From CAWGAJ01 sp963820545 (GTDB lineage Bacteria > Planctomycetota > Planctomycetia > Pirellulales > Thermoguttaceae): a stretch of DNA of 64,000 bases. The translations under genes and the position numbers were made by a program. This document shows, one piece after another, positions 1-7,993 of the stretch. The stretch spans positions 372,001 to 436,000 of the forward strand of contig CAWGAJ010000001.1 of the NCBI GenBank assembly GCA_963820545.1, in the 5' to 3' direction. Each line of letters starts with the position of its first letter. The stretch's first letter is position 1. Below the pieces are notes generated by a model, which did no database searches, was not told the origin of the DNA, and saw only the letters and a program-made list of their open reading frames with translations.

Positions 1-2518
1 GAGTTGGAAGGGGTCGTTGACGATGATCTCACCGCCAGCGATGATCGTGCCGCCGGTATAGGAGTTGCCAGGTTGACCAGGAAGTTGCGGCGTTTGAGTC
101 AAGTCGAGCTTGCTATTCTTGCCGGCCTTGTACAGGAGTACGGGAATACCCTGATTGTCGGTGATCTGGAAGGTAGTCGTCATGGTGCCTGTGCTGTACT
201 CGCCGCCCAGGCCCAGTACGTTGACGATTGCAGGCACCAGCGGATTCAGATTGGAAGTGATTGGTGTTCCATACGTTCCCGGCACGCCGGTCACAGTGAC
301 GTTCCCGGTCCAGCCGATCACTCCGCCGTCGAGCGAGAGCGCGTTAATCAATGGAAAAGGACCACCCGGCTGTCCGCCTTGTGCAAGGTACCAGCCGAGA
401 TCCCAGTCCGTTGGATTACCGGGATTTTGAGGATTTCTGCCGGGATCCAAGAGCAACTGTCCCGGTCCAGTCCAAGTGTAGTTTCCCGCGCCTTCCCATG
501 CGTAGTGATGTGGGCCGGGAGTGGCATACAGGCCGTTAGTGATGTTCAGATCATAGGTCCACAGATGAACCGCCGGCGTGCCCCAGACCGAACCCTGTTG
601 CATTAATTGCAACGTGCCGGCGCAAATATCGGTCCTGCCGGTGTAAGTATTGTTGGCTCCTTGTCCTTGCGCGGTGGGATTCAAGGCGATTCGACCGGGC
701 AACAGTGTGCCCGTGGTGCCCATCTCTAATTGGGTGCCCAGATTATAGTTGAACACCTGCGTGTCGATTTCGAGGGTTCCGCCGCCGCCGCCGAGGTAAT
801 ACACATTGCTTCCGCCGCCAAAATTGCGAAATGGAATAATGGTAGCCGATGTGCTGGCATGTTTTAGCGGGTTGGGCTGCGGATCGAAAGTGGCGTCGCC
901 GCCTTTGCTCGATCCCACGCGGAGGTAGGTAAGAATTTGTCCTCCTGCTACCCAAACGTTAGTATCAATGGTAAGTCCTCCCCCCAGGCCGTGATTCCAC
1001 AAGTCGATATCTACTGCTCCGCATTGGCCGGAGACCCATTGGCCGGGGAGTACGGCGGCGGGAATAATGGGGAAGGGCGCCTGCGGCGCAAAGAATAAGT
1101 TGACGTTTGTGTTCCAGCCGATGCCCACGCCGGCATCCGGTGTGGTCAGGATAACGGAAGGCGCGATATGGGGAGTATTAGTAACCGATCCTAGGCTGAG
1201 CACGCCGGCAAGGACCTGGGGCGAGCTCGTCCACACCCCGTTGCCGTTGACGTTATCAACCACCAGCACGCCGTCGCCGCCTTTTCCCAACGGTATGACA
1301 TTCACTTGATTTTCAGACTTTTCGTTTAGCATATCGACAAATACATAGTTGTGGGCCTCTTGCAGGCGATTGGCGCCGCTCACGTAGCGGCTACCGCCGC
1401 GCCCTTCGGTGAGGTTGCCGTTGTTGACGTGGACCCATTCCATGGCAATGGCGTTATTTTCCCAATCGAACACTCCCAGGCGGAGACTGAAGCCGTTGTT
1501 GGTGCGTCCGAATCGGCTGGTGGAACCGAAATTCATCATTCCGTTATAGTCCCTTACTCCGCCCATGAGGTATTGCAATACGTTTACCGTGGTATTAGAG
1601 TCCTGGCCAAGCACTTGGTAACTGCGATCGGTGAAGATAATGCCTCCGTGGGACCACACCCAGTTATTATAAATATTGCCGGGTAATTGCACGCCGCCGG
1701 GGCCGCCGCCGGTATTGTCCTGCAATCCCAGATAACTGGACGTTCCCAGCAAATCGATGGGAGTAGAGTTCATGCGTCCGAGATCGACCAGGTGCAAGGC
1801 ATAGCCATCGTCGCCAGCGCCGGCAGAGTTAATAGTAATAATGTTATTGGGATTCATTCCGCCGAAGATGTTACTCGACGAGATCCACAGGCTGGTGCCG
1901 GCGCCGGTGCCGCTATAAAAAAAGGAATTCTTGTTCAGGTTGTTGATCTTTCCCGAAAACATCATTGATGAGTTGGAGCCGTTGCCTCCCAGCGCTCCGA
2001 GAACCACGGAAAGTGGGGCATTGATGGGATTGAGGATGTTCATGTTCACATCGGCGGTGAATTGGGGACCGGCGGTGAAATAGTCCGATCCGTAAGTGTC
2101 GCGCACGCCCTCGCCCATCTGAATAAATGATGCACCACCGGCAGGCTGATTCACCATGGTCAAGTCGCATGTATTGGGCGGTACTGGATTCACGCCTGGA
2201 GCGATGGTCGGATATGTAAAATCACTGAAGACCATTGCGCCCGCCGATTGCTGTCCGTTTAGTTCAATCTTTCCTTCGCCCAGATAGTTGAAGATGTTTT
2301 GAGCGTTGGCCGCAGGAGGACCGGCAGGCAACCAGTTTGCAGGAATCCTCCAATCGCGAGTTTGATTGGCCGGCGATTGGCCCGCGCCGGTCCAAGTATT
2401 GGCCTTCACTGTCCACGTAAATACAACAAGTGCAAGTGCCGTAAAAAAAACAGCCGTCAATCGCGGTCCATCCAGCGACCACACCCTGCCTCTTGCGCAT
2501 TTTAGAGTTGGTTGCCAT
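1..2518 (-). CDS. Large secreted autotransporter-type beta-strand-repeat protein (5' part; 3' end outside window; one frame break)
   Basis: The minus strand is open without a stop from about 2450 to base 1, over 800 codons, so the gene continues past the left edge. The ATG at 2518 follows a strong GGAGG Shine-Dalgarno and starts a signal peptide (MATNSKMRKRQG...). The hydrophobic core (FFTALALVVFTW) continues only if one base is dropped from the A8/T8 run at 2443-2450. The mature chain is rich in Gly, Asn and Thr. Near its end it shows spaced NTYTGRTDICAGTLQL and NSYTGGTIIAGGEIIV units, typical of the autotransporter-associated beta-strand repeat (PATR) family. These form extracellular beta-helices in very large, often PEP-CTERM-anchored, proteins of planctomycetes and verrucomicrobia. 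The anchor is outside the window. Role unknown; adhesion or surface display is inference. Confidence 0.72.
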
Positions 2519-2530
2519 GCTTCCCTCCAT

Positions 2531-2859
2531 TTAATTAAAAGGGTTTTTATTGCCTCTGGGATGATTATTGTTTTTCCGGGGATTTTCTACCGAGAAAAAT
2601 GGGCTCCGCTTGGTCGCCCTAGATTCATTAACTATGCAAGAGTTTATAAGAAGCATCCTCACACGTCGTGGCACCAAATGCCCTGTTGACGGGCAGGGTG
2701 TTAAGGTTCAATTTTCTGCGGTTGCGCAAATGGCTTACTGGATATAGTGAAGGAGCAACAGAATGGAGTTGGATATGCAAAGATGCGCGTCTTAGATAAT
2801 ATCCACAGGCCGATGTTAGCGCTAAAAATTGACAGACAATAAAATAATATATTTATGGC
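2531..2859. other. Intergenic region upstream of the secreted repeat protein
   Basis: No credible gene. It must hold the promoter of the leftward secreted protein; no clear -35/-10 pair stands out. A small imperfect stem (CCCTG...CAGGG) lies near 2680-2700. Confidence 0.4.
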
Positions 2860-3747
2860 TTAAAGCAATGCCGCTGACTGGTGGGAGGTTGCCCGGGCAG
2901 TAAATTGCAGGAGCACGCTGGCGGGTTCGTCGATGAATGTAATGAGTTTCAGATCCAGCCGGATGCCGTAGGGTAATAGTTGGGCGATTTTGATGCGCGA
3001 TTGGGGCCCATCGAGTTGCGAAACAGTCAACTCCGGGGTCTGCGCAAAAGGCGGACAAAAGGCCACGTGAATGTTTCCCATCCGTTGACCCGGGGCAAAA
3101 TCCAGGCGCAGCCAACCGGAAACCACCTCGCTGCCGTCAACAGCCATGGAGCGGACAAGTTGCTGGGTAACTTCTTTAGCAGGCTGATGGGGCGACGTTA
3201 AAAAGTCAGCAACAGCGGCAGACTCTGTTTTTGCCGGTCCGACATGCGGCAAGATCGGCTGGGCCGGATCAATCCGGTGGGATCGAAAAGAACCCTTTTT
3301 GCCCCTTAAGCGCGTGATCAATCGCGCGGCCCGCGCTCGCCATGCCCAAATCTCTTCGGCCCCAAGGAATAGCCAAAAAAAAGCCGTCGCCCAGGCGTTG
3401 GCGCCCGGCAGAGTAAGCGCCGCGGCAAAGATCAGAAGCGACGCCCCAAGAAAAATATCTAAAAGCATCTCGCCTTGCGAAGAGCCTTGTCGGGCAAAGG
3501 AGCCTCGCCATAGTGTCCGAATGCCCCAGACCCACATGCCCGCAAGCAAACCCGAAGGAATGAGCAAAACTGCCGATAAGGGATTCACCAGTGCGCCCGA
3601 TAGGCGCCGCCAGGCAAATATCAAAGCGATTGAGATGAACAGCCCGGCAAAGGCGGCGATGATCCCCTGCCTCCATTGAGCCGCCGCCTGACCGAAGCGG
3701 AATGAGCCAATCGTTCGATTCCATTTCAGCGATGGTTCAATGGGCAT
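2860..3747 (-). CDS. Membrane protein of unknown function with soluble C-terminal domain
   Basis: A 295-residue protein that I do not recognise by family. The N-terminal 150 residues contain about four hydrophobic helices (for example AAFAGLFISIALIFAW, LLIFAAALTLPGANAW), then a basic loop (ARAARLITRLRGKKG). The C-terminal 110 residues are soluble and include a VSGWLRLDFAPGQRMG stretch. It ends in a hydrophilic tail. It lies 85 bases downstream of metK on the same strand and may be co-transcribed with it. The start at 3747 gives the first hydrophobic segment a normal N-terminal lead. Function unknown. Confidence 0.6.
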   Translation of the reverse strand: MPIEPSLKWNRTIGSFRFGQAAAQWRQGIIAAFAGLFISIALIFAWRRLSGALVNPLSAVLLIPSGLLAGMWVWGIRTLWRGSFARQGSSQGEMLLDIFLGASLLIFAAALTLPGANAWATAFFWLFLGAEEIWAWRARAARLITRLRGKKGSFRSHRIDPAQPILPHVGPAKTESAAVADFLTSPHQPAKEVTQQLVRSMAVDGSEVVSGWLRLDFAPGQRMGNIHVAFCPPFAQTPELTVSQLDGPQSRIKIAQLLPYGIRLDLKLITFIDEPASVLLQFTARATSHQSAALL

Positions 3748-3832
3748 GATAAAGAGGAGATAGGGAATAGGAAATAGTGTGAAACCGCAAGCGTTTTTTT
3801 GGTTTATTCAGCATTCATCATTTTTTCATCCT

Positions 3833-4999
3833 TCACTTTGCCGCTTTGGCCAACTCGGCCGCGCGATGGGTGCTTTCCCAGGTGAACTCGGGCTCGCTGC
3901 GGCCGAAATGTCCGCCCGCGGCTGTTTTGCGATAAATCGGCCGGCGCAAATCGAGATACTTGATAATCTTTCCCGGCGTGAGCGGGAACAGATCGCGAAT
4001 AATTTTGCAAAGCTTTTGCTCATCCACCTTACCGGTGCCCTCGGTATCCACCAGCACGCTGACCGGATCGGAAACGCCGATGGCGTATGCCAGTTGCACT
4101 TCGCAGGATTCGGCCAGATTGGCGGCCACGATATTTTTCGCGATATGCCGGGCCATGTAGGTGGCCGAGCGATCGACTTTCGTGGGATCCTTGCCGCTAA
4201 AAGCCCCGCCGCCGTGCCGGGCCCAACCGCCGTAAGTATCGACGATAATTTTCCGGCCGGTCAATCCGCAGTCGCCGTGCGGACCGCCCACTTCAAATCG
4301 CCCCGTGGGATTGACGTGATAAATGATCTCGCCCTGGACTAAATGCGCTGGCAAAAGCGGCTTGACGATCTGCTCGATCACAAACCGGCGAATCTCTTTC
4401 TGGCTGACCTCCGGTGCGTGTTGGGTGGAAACCACTACCGTGTCGATGCGCCTGGGCTTGTTGTCTTCGTATTCCACGGTGACCTGGCTTTTTCCGTCAG
4501 GCCGCAGCCAGGACGCTTCGTTATTTTTTCGGGCCACAACCAGTCGATTGAGAATCTGATGGGCCAACTGGATGGGCAGCGGCATTAGTTCAGGGGTATG
4601 GTTGCAGGCATAGCCGAACATCAAGCCCTGGTCGCCGGCGCCGATTTCTTTTCCCTTGGCGGCATCTTCGTTCACGCCCATGGCGATGTCCGGGCTTTGC
4701 CGATCCAGCGAGAGCAGGATCGCGCAGGTATCGGCGCAAATGCCCATCCGATCGTCGGTGTAGCCCACCTCGCGGATCACCTGGCGCACAACTTCCGGAT
4801 AATCTATCACGGCCTGAGTGGTAATCTCGCCGGCAACAAATGCCATGCCCGTGGTGACCAGCGTCTCGCAGGCCACGCGACTATAGGTATCTTTTGCCAA
4901 TAAGGCGTCTAGAATGCCGTCGGAAATCTGGTCGGCCAACTTGTCGGGATGGCCCTGGCTTACCGCTTCGCTGGTAAATACGAATTTGCCTTTTGGCAC
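3833..4999 (-). CDS. metK: S-adenosylmethionine synthase
   Basis: Makes S-adenosylmethionine from methionine and ATP in the cytoplasm. The 388-residue length is normal and the frame is intact. Family motifs are present in order: FTSEAVSQGHPDKLADQISD at the N-terminus, the GAGDQGLMFGYA signature in the middle, and the GGGAFSGKDPTKVDRS phosphate-binding loop. The start codon is GTG at 4999, eight bases after a strong AAGGAGGA ribosome-binding site; no ATG is better placed. A sigma-70-like promoter lies about 60-90 bases upstream. No SAM riboswitch is recognisable in the roughly 50-base leader. Confidence 0.97.
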   Translation of the reverse strand: MPKGKFVFTSEAVSQGHPDKLADQISDGILDALLAKDTYSRVACETLVTTGMAFVAGEITTQAVIDYPEVVRQVIREVGYTDDRMGICADTCAILLSLDRQSPDIAMGVNEDAAKGKEIGAGDQGLMFGYACNHTPELMPLPIQLAHQILNRLVVARKNNEASWLRPDGKSQVTVEYEDNKPRRIDTVVVSTQHAPEVSQKEIRRFVIEQIVKPLLPAHLVQGEIIYHVNPTGRFEVGGPHGDCGLTGRKIIVDTYGGWARHGGGAFSGKDPTKVDRSATYMARHIAKNIVAANLAESCEVQLAYAIGVSDPVSVLVDTEGTGKVDEQKLCKIIRDLFPLTPGKIIKYLDLRRPIYRKTAAGGHFGRSEPEFTWESTHRAAELAKAAK

Positions 5000-5057
5000 G
5001 GAAAATCCTCCTTAGAAAAAAGTGTAACTGTCTGGCATTCTTGATGTTAATTCGGCA

Positions 5058-5087
5058 ATTATAAACCATTTTGCCGGGCATTCGCAA
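5058..5087 (-). promoter_or_regulatory. Predicted sigma-70-type promoter of metK
   Basis: Read on the minus strand: TTGCGA (5087-5082), an 18-base spacer, then a perfect TATAAT (5063-5058). It would start transcription near 5051, about 50 bases upstream of the metK GTG. Sequence match only. Confidence 0.55.
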
Positions 5088-5141
5088 CCGGGCAATAGTC
5101 TTCCCATACCAAGAAAGTTGTGCGGAGGCATTGCGTACTTA

Positions 5142-5171
5142 TTGTAAAGAACCAGTCCAATGGGGTATAGT
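5142..5171 (+). promoter_or_regulatory. Predicted sigma-70-type promoter of the small membrane protein gene
   Basis: TTGTAA (5142-5147), an 18-base spacer and TATAGT (5166-5171), about 60 bases upstream of the ATG at 5233. It is divergent from the metK promoter. Sequence match only. Confidence 0.45.
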
Positions 5172-5232
5172 GTTTTCTGTGTAATTGATACACTAGGCTA
5201 TGCCTGGCGCAATTTCAGAAAGGAACATTGCC

Positions 5233-5523
5233 ATGAACGATGTTTTTGAGAAAAGGATTAGGGCCGCGGCAGTCGCCGGATGGTGGACGTTGCTCGTGGC
5301 CGTGGTATTTCTTGTGATTCAGTGGATCGCTTACCTTATTATTATGTGTGCGCAACCAGCGTGGATTCAATCCGTGTGGGGGCCTGATATCAGTTGGGCG
5401 TACGTCCAGAATCTATGGTTTTGGATCGTGGCGATATTCAAGATGTGCGTCTGGCTGATGGCGCTTTTGGTCATCTGGCTGACGCTCTGGGCGCGGCAGT
5501 TGCGCAAACACCACGGCGGCTGA
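5233..5523 (+). CDS. Small membrane protein, two helices, unknown function
   Basis: A 96-residue protein beginning MNDVFEKRIRAA. The start at 5233 is chosen because AGAAAGGA lies about nine bases upstream; an in-frame ATG at 5200 has no ribosome-binding site. Two hydrophobic segments (about residues 15-40 and 65-88) surround a Trp-rich extracytoplasmic loop. The C-terminus is basic (RQLRKHHGG), suggesting both ends are cytoplasmic. Only 23 bases separate it from the next gene, so the two are probably co-transcribed. No family recognised. Confidence 0.6.
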   Translation: MNDVFEKRIRAAAVAGWWTLLVAVVFLVIQWIAYLIIMCAQPAWIQSVWGPDISWAYVQNLWFWIVAIFKMCVWLMALLVIWLTLWARQLRKHHGG

Positions 5524-5546
5524 TATATTTAACAATGAGGTGTACC

Positions 5547-6089
5547 ATGAAACGAACGATTCTTTTTCTCGGCTTACTGGGAATAGCAAATGCATGGCTG
5601 ATTTTGCCTGGCTTGCTGCTGGCCGATCAACCGCTCCCGCCTCCAACGATCAAGGAGGTATGGTCTCACAATAAACAGTACTGTGCGGTGATGGAACCGC
5701 GGCAGATGATTACGACTGTCTACCGCATCGATGCCGGAGACAAGCGGACCAAGGTCTGGGCGATGTTCGGTTGGTTCCGCGTGGCCGATCTTGCCAATGA
5801 CGGCAACCACCTGGTCGTCGGCCATCCCGGCATTAATCTCATACCGCTGGACTTCGCCATGGACGACATAATGATCTACTTCTTTTGCCGCGGCGAATTG
5901 ATCCGCACGGTTTCCCTGAGCGAGTTGGTGCCGGATAAAGCGGCGATGAGGCGGACCGCCTCGCACTTTCTCTGGGGAAGTTACCTGGGATTGGACGCCC
6001 AGGATCACTACACCGTGAAGACCGTGGAAGAGCGGGTGATCAGTTTCGATGTCAAAACCGGCAAGGCGTTGGAGCAGCCCGCCAAATAA
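5547..6089 (+). CDS. Exported protein of unknown function
   Basis: A 180-residue protein with a clear signal peptide (MKRTILFLGLLGIANAWLIL, cleavage probably after LLLADQ). The ATG at 5547 follows GAGGTG; longer in-frame extensions run back through the preceding gene and are not credible. The mature part contains WSHNKQYCAVMEPRQ and alternating beta-strand-like segments (THYTVKTVEERVISFDVKTG region), suggesting a small beta-rich fold that describes a value over time or a WD-like half-propeller. No family recognised. It precedes the carbohydrate-enzyme cluster by 67 bases, but no functional link can be shown. Confidence 0.6.
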   Translation: MKRTILFLGLLGIANAWLILPGLLLADQPLPPPTIKEVWSHNKQYCAVMEPRQMITTVYRIDAGDKRTKVWAMFGWFRVADLANDGNHLVVGHPGINLIPLDFAMDDIMIYFFCRGELIRTVSLSELVPDKAAMRRTASHFLWGSYLGLDAQDHYTVKTVEERVISFDVKTGKALEQPAK

Positions 6090-6156
6090 AGATAGCAAGC
6101 CTCCCAGATTTTGATGAACCGACATCAATCGCTATTAAAATTCTCCTTTACCGACA

Positions 6157-7878
6157 ATGATCAAACGAATACTTCTTCCCGCATGCGCCGTGGTGTTACT
6201 GGGCTGCTTCTGCCTGATACAACTCAAAGCAGCGGATATATTCCCGGGCGGAGATGAATTTTCTGTAACCATGCGCGTGGACGCCGCCAGTTCAAAAGGC
6301 AAGTTGCATCCTATCTGGCGTTTCTTCGGCGCCGACGAGCCGAACTACGCCTATATGAAAGACGGCAAAAAACTGCTCGCCGAGTTGGGCCGGCTCGGCC
6401 CGCCCACGGTTTATTTCCGCACGCACAACCTGCTTACCTCCGGCAACGGCACGCCGGCCTTGAAATGGGGTTCCACGGGTATTTATAGCGAGGATGCCCA
6501 AGGCAAACCGCTCTACAACTGGACGATTATCGACCGCATCTTCGACGCCTATCTTGAGCGCGGGCTGAAACCATACGTGCAAATCGGCTTTATGCCCAAG
6601 GATCTTTCCATCAAGCCCGAGCCCTATCAGCACCGCTGGACCCCCACTGCAAAATACGACGAGATCTACACCGGCTGGTCGTATCCGCCCAAGGACTACG
6701 ACAAGTGGGCCGAGTTGGTCTATCAGTGGACCAACCACTGCAAGGAAAAATACGGGCAGGACCAGGTCCAGGCGTGGTATTGGGAGGTCTGGAACGAGCC
6801 GAACATTAGTTACTGGCGCGGCACGCGCGATGAGTTCTTTAAGCTGCACGATTACGCCATTGATGCCGTGCGCCGCACACTGCCCAAGGCTAAGGTGGGC
6901 GGACCGGATATGGCCGGCAGCGATCCGAAGTTCTTGCGTGCGTTCATTGAACATTGTCTGCATGGCATGAACTATGCAACCGGGAAGCAAGGCACGCCGC
7001 TGGATTTCATCTCATTTCATGCCAAGGGCCAGCCCAAATTTGTGGAAGGGCACGTGCAAATGGGCATCGCCGCTCAATTAAGAGACATCAACCAGGGGTT
7101 TGCCGTAATCGCCTCGTTCCCGGAGCTTAAGGACAAGCCCATCGTGATCGGCGAATCCGATCCCGACGGTTGCGCCGCGTGTCAGGGTCCGCAGCTCGGC
7201 TACCGCAACGGCACGATGTATTCCAGCTATACGGCCGCGAGCTTTGCCCGCAAATACGATCTGGCCGACAAGCACGGCGTGAATCTCGACGGCGCGCTTA
7301 CCTGGGCGTTCGAGTTTGAAGACCAGCCGTACTTTGCCGGGTTCCGCGTACTGGCCACCAATGGTATTGACCTGCCGGTGCTCAATGTGTTTCGGATGTT
7401 CGCCAAAATGAGCGGCCGGCGCCTGGCGGTGGAAAGCGACTGCGCCGTGGCGCTAAGCACGATACTCAAAGAGGGGGTCCGCTCCCGGCCCGACGTCTCT
7501 GCGCTTGCCAGCCTTGATAAAAACCAACTCTGTATCCTTGTCTGGCATTATCACGACGATGATCTGCCCGGCCCTGTTGCGGCAGTGGAGGTGACGATAA
7601 ACGCCTTACCGGTTGCCCAGGGAGCTGCGCGTTTGCGGCACTTCCGCATTGACGACCAGCACGGCAATGCCTTTGCAGCCTGGCAGCGCATGGGCTCGCC
7701 CCAGCAGCCCACCCCCGAGCAATACGCCCAATTAGAGCAGGCCGGAGGGCTGGAACTAATCGGTACAACAGAGACCGTCCCCATCGCCGACGGGGCCGCC
7801 GCCGTCCGTTTTAAGTTGCCGCGTCAAGCGGTCTCGCTCCTGGTACTGGAGTGGGACCGTCAAACCGCCGGGAAGTAA
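6157..7878 (+). CDS. Exported GH39-type glycoside hydrolase (beta-xylosidase-like)
   Basis: A 573-residue enzyme with a signal peptide (MIKRILLPACAVVLLGCFCL, possible lipobox at LLGC). The catalytic barrel follows clan GH-A layout: WYWEVWNEPN near residues 207-216 places the acid/base at Glu214, and PIVIGESDPDG places the nucleophile at Glu333. The WEVWNEPN form and the early FRTHN segment fit family GH39 (beta-xylosidases, alpha-L-iduronidases and related enzymes). A C-terminal beta-sandwich (residues 470-573) is as expected for GH39. It opens a run of seven exported carbohydrate-active enzymes. The exact substrate cannot be read from sequence; beta-linked xylose or arabinose in pectin/hemicellulose is plausible. 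Confidence 0.82.
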   Translation: MIKRILLPACAVVLLGCFCLIQLKAADIFPGGDEFSVTMRVDAASSKGKLHPIWRFFGADEPNYAYMKDGKKLLAELGRLGPPTVYFRTHNLLTSGNGTPALKWGSTGIYSEDAQGKPLYNWTIIDRIFDAYLERGLKPYVQIGFMPKDLSIKPEPYQHRWTPTAKYDEIYTGWSYPPKDYDKWAELVYQWTNHCKEKYGQDQVQAWYWEVWNEPNISYWRGTRDEFFKLHDYAIDAVRRTLPKAKVGGPDMAGSDPKFLRAFIEHCLHGMNYATGKQGTPLDFISFHAKGQPKFVEGHVQMGIAAQLRDINQGFAVIASFPELKDKPIVIGESDPDGCAACQGPQLGYRNGTMYSSYTAASFARKYDLADKHGVNLDGALTWAFEFEDQPYFAGFRVLATNGIDLPVLNVFRMFAKMSGRRLAVESDCAVALSTILKEGVRSRPDVSALASLDKNQLCILVWHYHDDDLPGPVAAVEVTINALPVAQGAARLRHFRIDDQHGNAFAAWQRMGSPQQPTPEQYAQLEQAGGLELIGTTETVPIADGAAAVRFKLPRQAVSLLVLEWDRQTAGK

Positions 7879-7940
7879 CAGAATCCTCACGCCGCAAAGC
7901 ACAAAAAAACGTGTGTAATTATGTGCATTTGCTCCGGATT

Positions 7941-7949
7941 TGTTATAAT
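7941..7949 (+). promoter_or_regulatory. Possible extended -10 promoter element upstream of the GH2 gene
   Basis: TGTTATAAT, an extended -10 match (TG at 7941-7942, TATAAT at 7944-7949), 45 bases before the GH2 ATG. No good -35 is visible. It suggests that the GH2 gene can be transcribed separately from GH39. Confidence 0.35.
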
Positions 7950-7993
7950 ATCAAAAATTGCAAATTGAATAACAACTAAAAAGGAGAGAAGAC

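Noticed and set aside
4..606. Plus-strand open frame of 200 codons at the left edge
   Set aside because: It is the shadow of the minus-strand secreted repeat protein, whose frame is open across the whole region and shows PATR motifs.
5000..5057. Possible SAM riboswitch before metK
   Set aside because: The leader after the predicted start is only about 50 bases and shows none of the conserved core of known SAM riboswitches.
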